DNA of 64,000 nucleotides from CAVRZJ01 sp964594125 (GCA_964594125.1 CAZQLL010000008.1:1-64000); one strand, 5' to 3'. Positions 16,906 to 25,214 are shown, numbered from the stretch's first letter. Notes: a model not told the origin generated them from the sequence alone. Numbers and translations are program-made.

Positions 16906-17508
16906 GTGCTCGAAACCCGTCAGCGCGCAGCTATCTGGCTGAGCTTCGCGGCCGGCTTCTCGCTGGCGGTGCTGGTGCAGGCGCCCCCGCACCGACCGCC
17001 GGAGAGGCCTGCCCCGGCTGCCGACCAGGCTGCCCTCGCGGCGGCGTTCGAGACGACCTCCGCGGCGCAGGACGTGCCCCTCGACACGGCAATCGCGGCG
17101 GCCGCCACCCGCCACGGCCTCGACCCCGCGCTCGTACTCGCGCTGATCGAGGCGGAGTCGGGGCACGACCCTGCGGCGGTGTCGCCCAAGGGCGCCGTCG
17201 GCCTGATGCAGATCCTGCCCGAGACGGCGGCGCTGATGGGGCTGCCGGAGGCCGCCGACCCTGCAGACAACCTCGAGGCGGGGTGCCGTTACCTCGCCGG
17301 ACTGCTCGCGAGCTTCGGCGGCGACGTCGAGCTCGCCCTCGCCGCGTACAACGCCGGGCCGGGGGCGGTCCGGCGCTGGGGCGGCGTTCCGCCGTACAGG
17401 GAGACCGGGGTGTTCGTGCGCCGGGTGCGCGCCACCTATCGCAGGATCACGGGGCTCGACGTGACGATGGCCACCCGTTTCACCAGCGACGCGTCAGAGC
17501 TTCTTTGA
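16906..17508 (+). CDS. membrane-anchored lytic transglycosylase (SLT family)
   Basis: 200 aa. An N-terminal hydrophobic segment (about 9-25) acts as anchor or signal. The SLT domain has catalytic E84 in EAESGHDPAAVSPKGAVGLMQ and the later AAYNAGPGAVRRWGG. These enzymes cleave the glycan strand of peptidoglycan to 1,6-anhydromuramyl products. The GTG at 16906 follows GGGAGG; an in-frame GTG at 16861 would add 15 residues. Its 3' end overlaps tatA by 15 nt, convergently. Confidence 0.83.
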   Translation: MLETRQRAAIWLSFAAGFSLAVLVQAPPHRPPERPAPAADQAALAAAFETTSAAQDVPLDTAIAAAATRHGLDPALVLALIEAESGHDPAAVSPKGAVGLMQILPETAALMGLPEAADPADNLEAGCRYLAGLLASFGGDVELALAAYNAGPGAVRRWGGVPPYRETGVFVRRVRATYRRITGLDVTMATRFTSDASELL

Positions 17509-17670
17509 GGCGTCGTCCTTCTTCTCGGCCGCGTCGCCGCGAATCGCACTCTTGAAGTTGCGGATCCCCTCACCCAGCCCCTTGCCGAGCAGCGGCAGCT
17601 TGCTCGCCCCGAAAACGACCACGACAAGAAGCAGGATCAGCAGCAGCTCCGGGATGCCGAGGTGTGGCAT
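17494..17670 (-). CDS. tatA: twin-arginine translocase subunit TatA
   Basis: A 58-aa TatA/E protein. The short periplasmic start HLGIPE precedes one transmembrane helix (LLLILLLVVVVFGAS), then the FG-type hinge, the amphipathic helix KLPLLGKGLGEGIRNFKSAI, and a charged tail. The ATG at 17670 follows GGGAGG. An upstream ATG at 17694 overlaps the -10 box and so cannot be transcribed. tatB and tatC are not in the window. Confidence 0.93.
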   Translation of the reverse strand: MPHLGIPELLLILLLVVVVFGASKLPLLGKGLGEGIRNFKSAIRGDAAEKKDDASKKL

Positions 17671-17692
17671 GTGGAGGATCCCTCCCGCCGGC

Positions 17693-17698
17693 ATTATA
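17693..17698 (-). promoter_or_regulatory. -10 element of tatA
   Basis: A perfect TATAAT on the minus strand. The predicted start at about 17686 leaves a 15-nt leader carrying GGGAGG before the ATG at 17670. Confidence 0.55.
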
Positions 17699-17707
17699 GT
17701 CGACGGA

Positions 17708-18625
17708 TCAGACGGACCCGGCGGGCAGCACCGCCTCCACGAGCGACGAGGGCGCGTCCAGCTCGGCCAGCGCCGCGGCGGCGCGCCGGCGCACCGGGGG
17801 CAGCTTCTCCAGATAGCCGCCGCGCCCCCATGAGGTGAGCCGCAGGAACGTGCCGATCACCTTGAGGCCGCGCTGCGCCGCGCACTCGCGGTAGCGGGTC
17901 TCCCAGCCCGGCGCCCACTCCAGCACGGCCGCTGCACGCTCGCGCCATGCACGATCGCTCGTCAGCCGTTCTCCTCCGGCGCGCTCGCGCAGCAGCGACA
18001 CCGCATCGTAGGTATCGGGCCCGCCGCGCATGTCCTGGAAGTCCACCGCCCGCACGGTGCCGCCGTGGAGAAACAGGTTGTTGACGTGGTAGTCGCGGTG
18101 CGCGAGGCGATAGGGGTGCGAGGCGACCCGCTCGCAGAGACGGTCGAGGAACGCGGTCACCGCCGGCGCCGCGCCGTGCGGCAGTGCGAACTGCTCGAAC
18201 ACCGCCAGCTCCCGGCGGAAGAAGGCGGCGTCGAACGGCGCGTTCGGGCACCTCGCCCACGCGCACGCCTGGAAGGGGCGCAGCGCCGCGAGCGCGCCCT
18301 CGAGGACCTCGACGCCCCTCTCCCGCAGCGCCCGCTCCAGGTCGACGCAGCCGAGGTCCTCGGAGAGCGACACGCGGCCGCGCGCACCGAGCGGCGCCGG
18401 GATCGGCAGCCCGCGCTCGTACCCCCACCGCTGGACGGCGGCGTCGTGCGCGGCCTGCTCGTCGCCGCCTTCGGGGTAGACCGCAGCGATCACTGTGCCG
18501 GCGGACGTGAACAGGCGGTAGAACAGCCGCCGCGAGGCGTCGCCCTCGACCATCTCGACGCGCGCCGCCGCGTGGCCGAACGCCGCCCCGACCGCCGCCG
18601 CCAGCCGAGCCCCGGGATCGCTCAC
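17708..18625 (-). CDS. aminoglycoside-phosphotransferase-fold kinase, AmgK-like
   Basis: 305 aa. The APH fold shows HRDYHVNNLF (catalytic loop) and VDFQDMRGGPDTYDAVSLLRE (metal-binding Asp), the pattern of AmgK N-acetylmuramate/GlcNAc 1-kinases of the cell-wall recycling route; a lone APH enzyme of other specificity cannot be excluded. The partner uridylyltransferase MurU is not adjacent. The GTG at 18625 sits exactly where a leaderless transcript from TACCAT (18637 to 18632) would begin. Confidence 0.75.
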   Translation of the reverse strand: MSDPGARLAAAVGAAFGHAAARVEMVEGDASRRLFYRLFTSAGTVIAAVYPEGGDEQAAHDAAVQRWGYERGLPIPAPLGARGRVSLSEDLGCVDLERALRERGVEVLEGALAALRPFQACAWARCPNAPFDAAFFRRELAVFEQFALPHGAAPAVTAFLDRLCERVASHPYRLAHRDYHVNNLFLHGGTVRAVDFQDMRGGPDTYDAVSLLRERAGGERLTSDRAWRERAAAVLEWAPGWETRYRECAAQRGLKVIGTFLRLTSWGRGGYLEKLPPVRRRAAAALAELDAPSSLVEAVLPAGSV

Positions 18626-18631
18626 GGCGAG

Positions 18632-18637
18632 ATGGTA
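18632..18637 (-). promoter_or_regulatory. -10 element of the AmgK-like gene (leaderless)
   Basis: TACCAT on the minus strand, ending 6 nt before the GTG at 18625. The predicted transcript starts at the start codon. Confidence 0.45.
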
Positions 18638-18703
18638 CCGCGGACGTGCCAGAATGGAGCGAGCCGGACGCCGAGGTGTTGAGGCTCCCGGGATTCGCAC
18701 GTT

Positions 18704-19777
18704 ATGCCGACCCGTCCGCAGACGGAAGCCCGCCCCAACTTGGTCGGCGCGAGCCGCGCCGAGATCGCGGCGCTCGTCGCGCCGCTCGATCCCCGTCCGT
18801 TCCGCTCGCAGCAGGTCTACCACTGGCTCACCCGCCGGCTCGCCGCCGGCCTCGACGAGATGACCGACCTGCCGAGGGCCGTTCGCGCGGGCCTGGCGGC
18901 AGCCGCGGCGGTGGCCGATCCCGAGGTCGCCGACGTGCGGCGCGCCCCCGACGGTACCGCGAAATACGTCCTGCGCTGCGCCGACGGCGCCGTCGTCGAG
19001 GCGGTGGTGATGCCGATGGAGGGTCGGACCACCCTGTGCCTGTCGTCGCAGGGGGGGTGCGCGGTGGGTTGCGTCTTCTGCGTCACCGGCGCGCTCGGCG
19101 CCGGACGCAACCTGACCGGCGGCGAGATCTTCGGACAGTACCGCCGCATCATGCGCGCCGAGGGGCTCCTCGGGCAGCCGGTCAACGTCGTGTTCATGGG
19201 CATGGGCGAGCCGCTCCTCAACCTCGCCAACGTCGCGCGGGCGCTCGCGCTGCTCTACGAGACGGTCAGCCCGCGGCGCATCACGGTGTCGACGAGCGGG
19301 ATCGTCCCGGGCCTCGGCGGGCTCGCGAGGCTCGACCGGCGGCCGAACCTGGCGATCTCCCTCAACGCCACGACGCAGGAGACCCGGCGGGCGCTCATGC
19401 CGGCCGCGGCGCGCTGGGAGCTCGACGAGCTGCTGGCGGCGCTGCGCGCCTACCCTCTCGAGCGCGGCCGCCGCATCACCGTCGAGTACGTGCTGCTCGC
19501 CGGGCGCAACGACTCGCTCGACGACGCGCGCCGCCTGCCGCGCCTGCTCAAGGGGCTGCCGGTCAAGGTCAACCTGATCCCGTTCAACGCCGATGAGGAA
19601 TTCCTCCCCGGCCTGGCGGCTCCCGACGAGGGGCGCATCAACGAGTTCGCGGCGATCCTCGCGGACGCCCACCTCAACGTGACGGTGCGCTGGAGCAAGG
19701 GCCGCGAGGTCGCCGCCGCCTGCGGCCAGCTCAGGGGCAGGCATCAGGCCTCAAGGCAGGGAGGCGTGGAGGCGTGA
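18704..19777 (+). CDS. rlmN: 23S rRNA / tRNA adenine-C2 methyltransferase RlmN
   Basis: A 357-aa radical-SAM methyltransferase modifying A2503 of 23S rRNA and A37 of some tRNAs. The cluster-binding CX3CX2C is C119, C123, C126 in GCAVGCVFC. VFMGMGEPLLN and the methyl-carrying C340 in AAACGQLRG are present. The N-terminal accessory domain has RSQQVYHWL. The C-terminus carries a short unconserved tail. The gene is divergent from the AmgK-like kinase. Confidence 0.95.
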   Translation: MPTRPQTEARPNLVGASRAEIAALVAPLDPRPFRSQQVYHWLTRRLAAGLDEMTDLPRAVRAGLAAAAAVADPEVADVRRAPDGTAKYVLRCADGAVVEAVVMPMEGRTTLCLSSQGGCAVGCVFCVTGALGAGRNLTGGEIFGQYRRIMRAEGLLGQPVNVVFMGMGEPLLNLANVARALALLYETVSPRRITVSTSGIVPGLGGLARLDRRPNLAISLNATTQETRRALMPAAARWELDELLAALRAYPLERGRRITVEYVLLAGRNDSLDDARRLPRLLKGLPVKVNLIPFNADEEFLPGLAAPDEGRINEFAAILADAHLNVTVRWSKGREVAAACGQLRGRHQASRQGGVEA

Positions 19778-19919
19778 GGCCCGGTGACGCGCCGCGCCCC
19801 GCATCGCGAGGAAAGCCGGTCAATTAGAACGCCCGGCCATTCGCCCCCTGTCCGGTACGCTCGACGCTTCGCAGGCAGACGCGTGCCTGGTTTCTCTTCC
19901 TACTCACGTCTCTCCGGCT

Positions 19920-20663
19920 CTACGCCTCACCCCTGTACGCCTGCTGCCTGACGATCGCGGACCACTGCCGGCCGGCGGCGGCGCCGTCACGCCTGAACGA
20001 GTGGAACCCCTGCGTACAGAAGGTACAGCCGGGCAGGCGCAGCGTTCGCTGTGGAGCGACGCCGAGCGCCGCGAGCCGGCCGGCCGCGAAGGCGCCGAGG
20101 TCGACCGCGCCGTCGTGACGCCAGGGGGCGCCGGCGGCGTCGAGGCGGGCGAGTGCGGCCGCCACCTCGGCGCCGACCGGGTAGTGGCAGGGGCCGATGC
20201 CGACGCCGACCACGGCTTCGAGCGCGGCGGCGGCGATCCCCAGATCGGCGGCGAAGCGGCGGAGCACGGCAGCGAGGATGTCGCCCGCGAGCCCGCGCCA
20301 GCCGGCATGGACCATCGCCACGGCGCCCCCGCCGGCGAGCGCGACGGGGAGACAGTCGGCGGTGCGCACCTGGAGGGCGACGCCGGGCTCGTCGGTGACG
20401 AGGGCGTCGCAGGCGCCGACGAGGTGCGGGCCGGGAGGCAGCGGCGTCTCGCTGCTGAAAACGAACGTCACCGCGGAGTGGCGCTGCTCCGCGTACAGCA
20501 CCGGCTGCGGCCGTGCGCAGCGCGCCGCGAGCCATGCCGCGGCCCGTTCCGCGAGCTCGCCCTCCGAAAGGCTCCCGGGCGCCGCCGCGGCGCCGGCGAA
20601 CACCGCCAGCGCGCCCGCGAGGCGGACCGACGTGACGCCGTCGTGGCCTGCTTCCACCTCCAT
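19920..20663 (-). CDS. pgeF: PgeF/YfiH-type purine nucleoside phosphorylase (laccase-domain)
   Basis: A 247-aa Cu-oxidase_4 protein. Zinc-site segments are AEQRHSAVT, RTADCLPVAL, VHAGWRGLAGDI, GPCHYPVG and the C-terminal TFCTQGFHSFRRDG. Family members edit peptidoglycan precursors or act as purine nucleoside phosphorylases. The ATG lies 6 nt from its -10, overlapping the divergent promoter used for ftsE. The 142 nt between rlmN and this stop hold nothing I can name. Confidence 0.87.
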   Translation of the reverse strand: MEVEAGHDGVTSVRLAGALAVFAGAAAAPGSLSEGELAERAAAWLAARCARPQPVLYAEQRHSAVTFVFSSETPLPPGPHLVGACDALVTDEPGVALQVRTADCLPVALAGGGAVAMVHAGWRGLAGDILAAVLRRFAADLGIAAAALEAVVGVGIGPCHYPVGAEVAAALARLDAAGAPWRHDGAVDLGAFAAGRLAALGVAPQRTLRLPGCTFCTQGFHSFRRDGAAAGRQWSAIVRQQAYRGEA

Positions 20664-20669
20664 GCCCGC

Positions 20670-20679
20670 ATGCTACACT
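20670..20679. promoter_or_regulatory. overlapping divergent -10 elements (pgeF / ftsE)
   Basis: ATGCTACACT contains TGC-TACACT (hexamer 20674-20679) toward ftsE and TAGCAT (20675 to 20670) toward pgeF. It has the same geometry as the element at 13245-13254. Confidence 0.45.
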
Positions 20680-20710
20680 GCGCCCCCGGAGGACAGCGTT
20701 GGAGCGAGCC

Positions 20711-20770
20711 ATGGCGAGCAGGCTGCCGGTCCGCGAGCGGCGGTCGCCGGGGGCCGGCGGCCGGCGATGA
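20711..20770 (+). CDS. short upstream ORF coupled to ftsE
   Basis: ATG 20711 opens MASRLPVRERRSPGAGGRR (19 aa), preceded by GGAG. Its TGA overlaps the ftsE ATG as ATGA, so ribosomes finishing it could restart on ftsE. The peptide is Arg-rich with no recognisable domain. It is probably a coupling device or leader rather than a stable protein. Confidence 0.35.
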   Translation: MASRLPVRERRSPGAGGRR

Positions 20771-21438
20771 TCCTCCTGGACGAGATCGTCAAGAGCTACA
20801 ACGGCCGGCCCGCCGTGCGCGGCATCTCGGCTGCGGTGGAGAAGGGCGAGTTCGTCTTCCTCACCGGTCCGTCCGGGGCCGGGAAGAGCACCTTCCTCCG
20901 CCTGCTGTACCGCGCCGAGCTGCCCGACGCCGGCCGCATCATCGTCAACGGCCACGATCTCATGCACATGCGGCGGCGCGACGTCGCCGAGTTCCGGCGC
21001 CGGCTCGGCGTCGTCTTCCAGGACTTCAAGCTCCTGCGCCGCCGCAGCGTCGGCGAGAACGTCAGCTTCGTCCTGGCGCTGCTGCGCGTCCCCGAGAAGG
21101 AGCAGCAGCGTCGTGCCTACCTCGCGCTCAAGCAGATGGGATTGCAGCACCGCATGCAGGCGTACCCCGACGAGCTTTCCGGCGGCGAGCAGCAGCGCGT
21201 GGCGATCGCGCGGGCGCTGGTGCTGCAGCCTGACCTCGTGCTCGCCGACGAGCCGACCGGAAACCTCGACCCCGAGCGGGCGCACGAGCTGATGGAGCTG
21301 TTCAAGACGATCCACTACCAGGGGACCACGGTCGTCGTGGCGACGCACGACCGGGCGTTGATCGAGGCGCACGCCGCCCGCACGCTCGTGCTCGACAAGG
21401 GGAAGCTGGTGCGCGACGGGTGGGGGCTCGCCCAGTGA
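20767..21438 (+). CDS. ftsE: cell-division ABC transporter ATPase FtsE
   Basis: 223 aa. Walker A is GPSGAGKST (34-42), the ABC signature LSGGEQQRVAIARAL, and Walker B LVLADEPTGNLD, with a switch His in VATHD. FtsE drives FtsX to activate peptidoglycan hydrolases at the septum. The ATG follows the short upstream ORF by ATGA overlap, and the stop overlaps the ftsX GTG. Length matches the family. Confidence 0.93.
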   Translation: MILLDEIVKSYNGRPAVRGISAAVEKGEFVFLTGPSGAGKSTFLRLLYRAELPDAGRIIVNGHDLMHMRRRDVAEFRRRLGVVFQDFKLLRRRSVGENVSFVLALLRVPEKEQQRRAYLALKQMGLQHRMQAYPDELSGGEQQRVAIARALVLQPDLVLADEPTGNLDPERAHELMELFKTIHYQGTTVVVATHDRALIEAHAARTLVLDKGKLVRDGWGLAQ

Positions 21439-22268
21439 GCCGCCACCTGTGGCGCGAGGTGCGGCGGCAGCTCCGCGAGTCGGGTGCGGCGGGCCTGGTC
21501 GCCGTGCTCCTCGTGGCGGTCGCCACAACCTGGGGCGGGGTGCTCTGGAGCCTGCACCGCTTCCTCGCCGCCGAGCTGCTCGCCCCGCACCGCCCCGCCA
21601 TGATCGTCGCTGTCGCTCGCACGCCCGCCGGCGGCGGCGCAGCGGTCGCCGAGCTGCGTCTGCGGTTTCCCGATATCGCCGGCGAGGTCACGCCCGCCGC
21701 CGCCGTGCGCGAGGAGCTGGTGCGCTGGTTTCCCGAGCTGTCGACCGTCCTGCTCGGGCTCGACGAAGCGAGCTTCCCGACGCTGGTGCAGCTCGACGCT
21801 CCGGCGGCCCGCGAGGCGGAGGCGGCCACCTGGCTCGCCGCGCGGCCGGAGATCACGCTGGTGGCCAACTCGCGCGACTGGGAGTCGCGCGTGCAGCGGA
21901 CGGCCTCGCGCATCGCCGCCGTCGGCTTCGGGCTCGCCGCCGTCCTGCTGATCGGCTGCTGTGTCGTCGTGCTCCTCGTCGTCAGGCTGCTGGTGCTGGC
22001 GCACGCCGACGAGATCGCGATCATGCGCCTGATCGGGGCGCACGAGCACGACATCCGCATGCCCTACCTGGCGTGCGGCTTCTGCCTCGGCGGTCTGGGC
22101 GGCGTGCTCGGGTCGCTCGCACTGCTGGCGCTCGGGGTCGCGGTGGCCCGGATCGTCCCGGCGCTCGCGCTCGCTCCCGGCATCCTGCCGGTGCTGCCGC
22201 TCGTGGGAGGCGCTGCCGGCGCCGTCGGCGCCGTGCTCGGCCTCGCCGCGCTCCCCGCCGAGCCCTGA
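21435..22268 (+). CDS. ftsX: cell-division protein FtsX
   Basis: A 277-aa membrane partner of FtsE with four hydrophobic helices: about 18-40, then VGFGLAAVLLIGCCVVVLLV, CLGGLGGVLGSLALLALGV and the last near the C-terminus. A ~120-residue extracytoplasmic loop lies between the first and second. It contains the FtsX-typical segment LRLIGAHEHDIRMP, read as MRLIGA. The GTG start overlaps the ftsE stop. The gene ends 12 nt before the triplicated 98-bp repeat. Confidence 0.9.
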   Translation: MSRHLWREVRRQLRESGAAGLVAVLLVAVATTWGGVLWSLHRFLAAELLAPHRPAMIVAVARTPAGGGAAVAELRLRFPDIAGEVTPAAAVREELVRWFPELSTVLLGLDEASFPTLVQLDAPAAREAEAATWLAARPEITLVANSRDWESRVQRTASRIAAVGFGLAAVLLIGCCVVVLLVVRLLVLAHADEIAIMRLIGAHEHDIRMPYLACGFCLGGLGGVLGSLALLALGVAVARIVPALALAPGILPVLPLVGGAAGAVGAVLGLAALPAEP

Positions 22269-23617
22269 TCTGCTGCTCCTTCTTCGGCGTCGGCGTCGGC
22301 GCAGCGCCCTGCTGGCTGAGCCTCGTGTACTCGTCCTGCAGGCGCTGCAGCTCCTAAAGACGCCTGGCTTCCCCTGCGTCTTCGGCGTCGGCGTCGGCGC
22401 AGCGCCCTGCTGGCTGAGCCTCGTGTACTCGTCCTGCAGGCGCTGCAGCTCCTAAAGACGCCTGGCTTCCCCTGCGTCTTCGGCGTCGGCGTCGGCGCAG
22501 CGCCCTGCTGGCTGAGCCTCGTGTACTCGTCCTGCAGGCGCTGCAGCTCCTGGAGGCGCCTGGCTTCCTCGTCGGCCTTGAGGTTCTGCGCCGACTTCGC
22601 CTCCTTGTCCTTCATCTCGGCGGCCTTCGACTGGTTGCCCGCCTCGGCGTAGGCGGCCGCGGCGTCGCCGTAGCGCTTCTGCAGGTCGAGGACGAACCCG
22701 AGGGAGTTGAGGATGTCGGCGCGCAGGCCGGCGTCGGCGCCGGCCGCGATCGCCCGGCGGAACAGGCTTTCCGCCTGCGCCAGGTCGCGCTTGCCCTGGA
22801 AGCACTGCCCCTTGTAGTAGAGGACGATGGGTGTGGACTGCCCGGTGCGGTTGAACCACCCGAGCGCCTCGTCGTAGCGCTGCGCCCCCATCACCGCCTC
22901 GCCGGCGAGCAGGAAGACGGCGGCTCCCGGTTTCTTCTCGGCGACCTTGGCGGCCACCGCCGCAGCCTCGTCGTAGGCGTGGCGCTTGCCGGCCGCATCG
23001 GCGCGCCGCGCCGCGTAGATCCCGGCCTTGACCGCCTGCACCCCCAGCGCCGGGTCGCCGGAGAGCTCCCACGCCTTGCGGAACGCGGCGAACGCCTCCG
23101 CGTCGCGTGCACCCGCGGACTGTGCGAGCCCCAGCACCGTGAACGCCTGCGCGCTCGCGGGATCGGCGGCCGCCGCCTGCCGGGCGAGGTCGAGCGCCGC
23201 GACGGCGTCGCCGAGGGCGAGCTCCACCTGCGCCCTGACGGCGAGCAGAGCGGCCTTCTGGTTGGGCCGCAGCGGGTCGAGCTGCACTCCCGCCAACGCC
23301 TTTCCGGCCTCCGGCGCCTTGTTGCCGTCGAGGAGAGCCGTCGCGAGGGAGATCGCGAACTGGGCGTTCGCCGGGTCGAGGCGGTTGGCCTCGCGGTAGG
23401 CCTTGAGCGCCTCCTCCGGGCGGCCGAGCTGCGCGAGCGTGCGGCCGACCATGTAGTGGGCGCCGGCGTACTCGGGGCTGGCGGCGAGGACGGCGTTGAA
23501 CTCCTCGAGAGCCGCCTCGTAGTCGCCCTTGCGGAAGGCGGCCACCCCGGCGTTCCAGTCGGCGGCGGCGGCGACCGCGAAGAGGACGGCCGCGGCGAGC
23601 GAGAGGGTCGTGCGCAT
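22064..23617 (-). CDS. exported TPR protein with a repeat-disrupted 3' end
   Basis: The signal peptide (MRTTLSLAAAVLFAVAAAA) is followed by about eight TPR units to residue ~340, including AALEEFNAVLAASPEYAGAH and KAYREANRLDPANAQFAISL. A charged helix EEARRLQELQRLQDEYTRLS comes next. Beyond codon ~380 the frame enters three 98-bp tandem copies; 98 is not a multiple of 3, so each copy is read in a new frame. The frame then runs antisense through ftsX to 22064. The original C-terminus is lost, and only 23617 to about 22477 looks like normal protein. It follows the DUF4388 gene in the left TonB operon. Confidence 0.7.
   Translation of the reverse strand: MRTTLSLAAAVLFAVAAAADWNAGVAAFRKGDYEAALEEFNAVLAASPEYAGAHYMVGRTLAQLGRPEEALKAYREANRLDPANAQFAISLATALLDGNKAPEAGKALAGVQLDPLRPNQKAALLAVRAQVELALGDAVAALDLARQAAAADPASAQAFTVLGLAQSAGARDAEAFAAFRKAWELSGDPALGVQAVKAGIYAARRADAAGKRHAYDEAAAVAAKVAEKKPGAAVFLLAGEAVMGAQRYDEALGWFNRTGQSTPIVLYYKGQCFQGKRDLAQAESLFRRAIAAGADAGLRADILNSLGFVLDLQKRYGDAAAAYAEAGNQSKAAEMKDKEAKSAQNLKADEEARRLQELQRLQDEYTRLSQQGAAPTPTPKTQGKPGVFRSCSACRTSTRGSASRALRRRRRRRRRGSQASLGAAAPAGRVHEAQPAGRCADADAEEGAADQGSAGSAARPSTAPTAPAAPPTSGSTGRMPGASASAGTIRATATPSASSASDPSTPPRPPRQKPHAR
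22281..22574. repeat. three tandem copies of a 98-bp unit
   Basis: Units start at 22281, 22379 and 22477. Units 1 and 2 are nearly identical. Unit 3 is the version coding for LQELQRLQDEYTRLSQQG in the TPR gene and differs in its last ~25 bp. In the coding frame of the ancestral unit, units 1 and 2 carry TAG where unit 3 has CAG. This looks like recent duplication. Confidence 0.9.
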
Positions 23618-23650
23618 CGTGCTTCTCCTGCTTCGGTCGGGGAGGAACGG

Positions 23651-24469
23651 TTACCCCTGGACGAGCGGATTGACTCGGCGGAGGAACTCTCCCGCTTCGC
23701 CGCCGCCCTTCAGGAGCGAGATGGCGCGCGCGAGCTGGTCGACCATCGACTGCACCGCGCTCATGCCCTTGCCTGCCTCGATGTCCGTGCGCGCAATCCG
23801 GTACTGCTTCTCGACCGACTTGGCGCCGCCCGGACCGGCGATCTCCTCGGCGATCTTGCGGACGTTCTCGGTCAACGCGAGGAGTGTGGTCACCGACGGC
23901 CCGGCGGGAGCGCCCTGCACCATCTTCTCCTGCGGCGCCCGCAGGGCGATCAGCCCCGAGGCGACCAGACCGTAGAGCAGCTTGCAGAGGTCAAAGGCGT
24001 GCAGCTTGGTGATCCCCTCGAGCTCCCGGATGGAGCGCTGTCCGTCGACCTTGGTGACCACCGCCCACTCCTGCGGCGACAGCGTGACCTGGTCGTGGCC
24101 GGGATCGCGCGGCTGGAAGTACGGGACGAGGTCGAACGACGGGATCTTGCGCTGCAGCACGCGCCACTCGTCGAGACGCCGGGCCGCCTCCATCATCAGC
24201 GAGGCGTTCGAGCGATGCACCGTGACCTCGCCAGACTCGACGCTGGGGGTGAAGATGAACTGCCCGCGCTGCCACATCGCCATCTCGTAGACGGCGGCCT
24301 CGCCGCGCAGATGCCCGATCATGGCGTCGGTGATCTGGCCGTCCTTGAGGTAGATCTTGCCCTCGCCGTTCTCGCCGCTCAGGTTGAAGACGCCGGTCTT
24401 GCCCGAGACGCTGACGAGCTGCACCACGTCCGGCAGGGCAAGATCCGAGAGCGAGCCTTGTAGGGCCAT
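23651..24469 (-). CDS. DUF4388 (PATAN-like) protein
   Basis: 272 aa. The N-terminal domain ALQGSLSDLALPDVVQLVSV...GKTGVFNLSG is the DUF4388/PATAN module, found in regulators of gliding, development and two-component systems. A middle region (SPQEWAVVTKVDGQRSIREL) resembles the winged-helix-like tail common in this family. The C-terminus is helical. It sits between the TonB-like and TPR genes of the left TonB operon, suggesting a regulatory or scaffold role. Confidence 0.78.
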   Translation of the reverse strand: MALQGSLSDLALPDVVQLVSVSGKTGVFNLSGENGEGKIYLKDGQITDAMIGHLRGEAAVYEMAMWQRGQFIFTPSVESGEVTVHRSNASLMMEAARRLDEWRVLQRKIPSFDLVPYFQPRDPGHDQVTLSPQEWAVVTKVDGQRSIRELEGITKLHAFDLCKLLYGLVASGLIALRAPQEKMVQGAPAGPSVTTLLALTENVRKIAEEIAGPGGAKSVEKQYRIARTDIEAGKGMSAVQSMVDQLARAISLLKGGGEAGEFLRRVNPLVQG

Positions 24470-24478
24470 CCAATCACC

Positions 24479-25195
24479 TCACTGCAGCGAGAACCGCATC
24501 GTCACCGTGATCAACACCTCAACCGGCCGGCCATTGTACATCGGCGGCTCGTACTTCCACTGCCTCACCGCGTCGATCGCCGCCTCGGTGAGACCGAGCG
24601 AGAGCGGCCTCAGCACCTTCCAGCTTCTCACATTCCCCTGCTTGTCGACAATGATCTCGAGGATCACGACCCCCTGGAGGCGCGCCCGGCGCGCCGTCTC
24701 CGGGTACACCGGCTTGGTGTCGACCAGCTTTCGGGGCTCCTTCATCTGCCCGAAACCGACCCGCATCGGGGCTTCCTGCGGCGCCGGCGGGGCGTCGGGA
24801 ACACCGAAGATCGCATCGTCCGGCGCCGCAACCTGGACGTCCTCCTCCGGCACGATCTCGCGAACCGGCTCGGGCTCGTCAGGGGTCGGGTCCGGAATCG
24901 GCACACGCACCTGCCGGGGCCGCATGACCTGCTGTTGCTGCTGCACCTCGGGCGGCTTGAACTTGGGCTGCTGCACAACGAAGATCTTGCGCTCGCGCTG
25001 CGAGTCGGCGCGGACCTCCCGCGTCATTTCCGGGAAATGGATGAGGAACAGGACGACGTGGAACCCCGCGGCGATCGACGCCGCGATCCGCATGAGTCGG
25101 CGGTCCCGGCTGTACTGCTCGGCGAAGTCCAGCAGCTCGGAAAGGGTGCCGTCGCTGCTCTGTGAACTGCTGTCCTCTCGCGGCTTCTCGTCCAT
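24479..25195 (-). CDS. tonB: TonB-family energy transducer, left operon
   Basis: 238 aa. An unusual ~35-residue acidic/polar cytoplasmic head (MDEKPREDSSSQSSDGTLSE) precedes one membrane helix (about 40-55, IAASIAAGFHVVLFLIHF). A Gln/Pro/Glu-rich periplasmic linker (about 75-150) follows. The TonB C-terminal domain includes YPETARRARLQGVVILEIIV and LTEAAIDAVRQWKYEP. It should couple the ExbBD proton channel encoded just upstream to an outer-membrane partner. No TonB-dependent receptor is in the window. Confidence 0.88.
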   Translation of the reverse strand: MDEKPREDSSSQSSDGTLSELLDFAEQYSRDRRLMRIAASIAAGFHVVLFLIHFPEMTREVRADSQRERKIFVVQQPKFKPPEVQQQQQVMRPRQVRVPIPDPTPDEPEPVREIVPEEDVQVAAPDDAIFGVPDAPPAPQEAPMRVGFGQMKEPRKLVDTKPVYPETARRARLQGVVILEIIVDKQGNVRSWKVLRPLSLGLTEAAIDAVRQWKYEPPMYNGRPVEVLITVTMRFSLQ

Positions 25196-25214
25196 CGCCT
25201 CACCCCGCCCGCAC

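Noticed and set aside
22281..22574. CRISPR array
   Set aside because: The 98-bp units are contiguous with no spacers, and they derive from coding sequence of the TPR gene.
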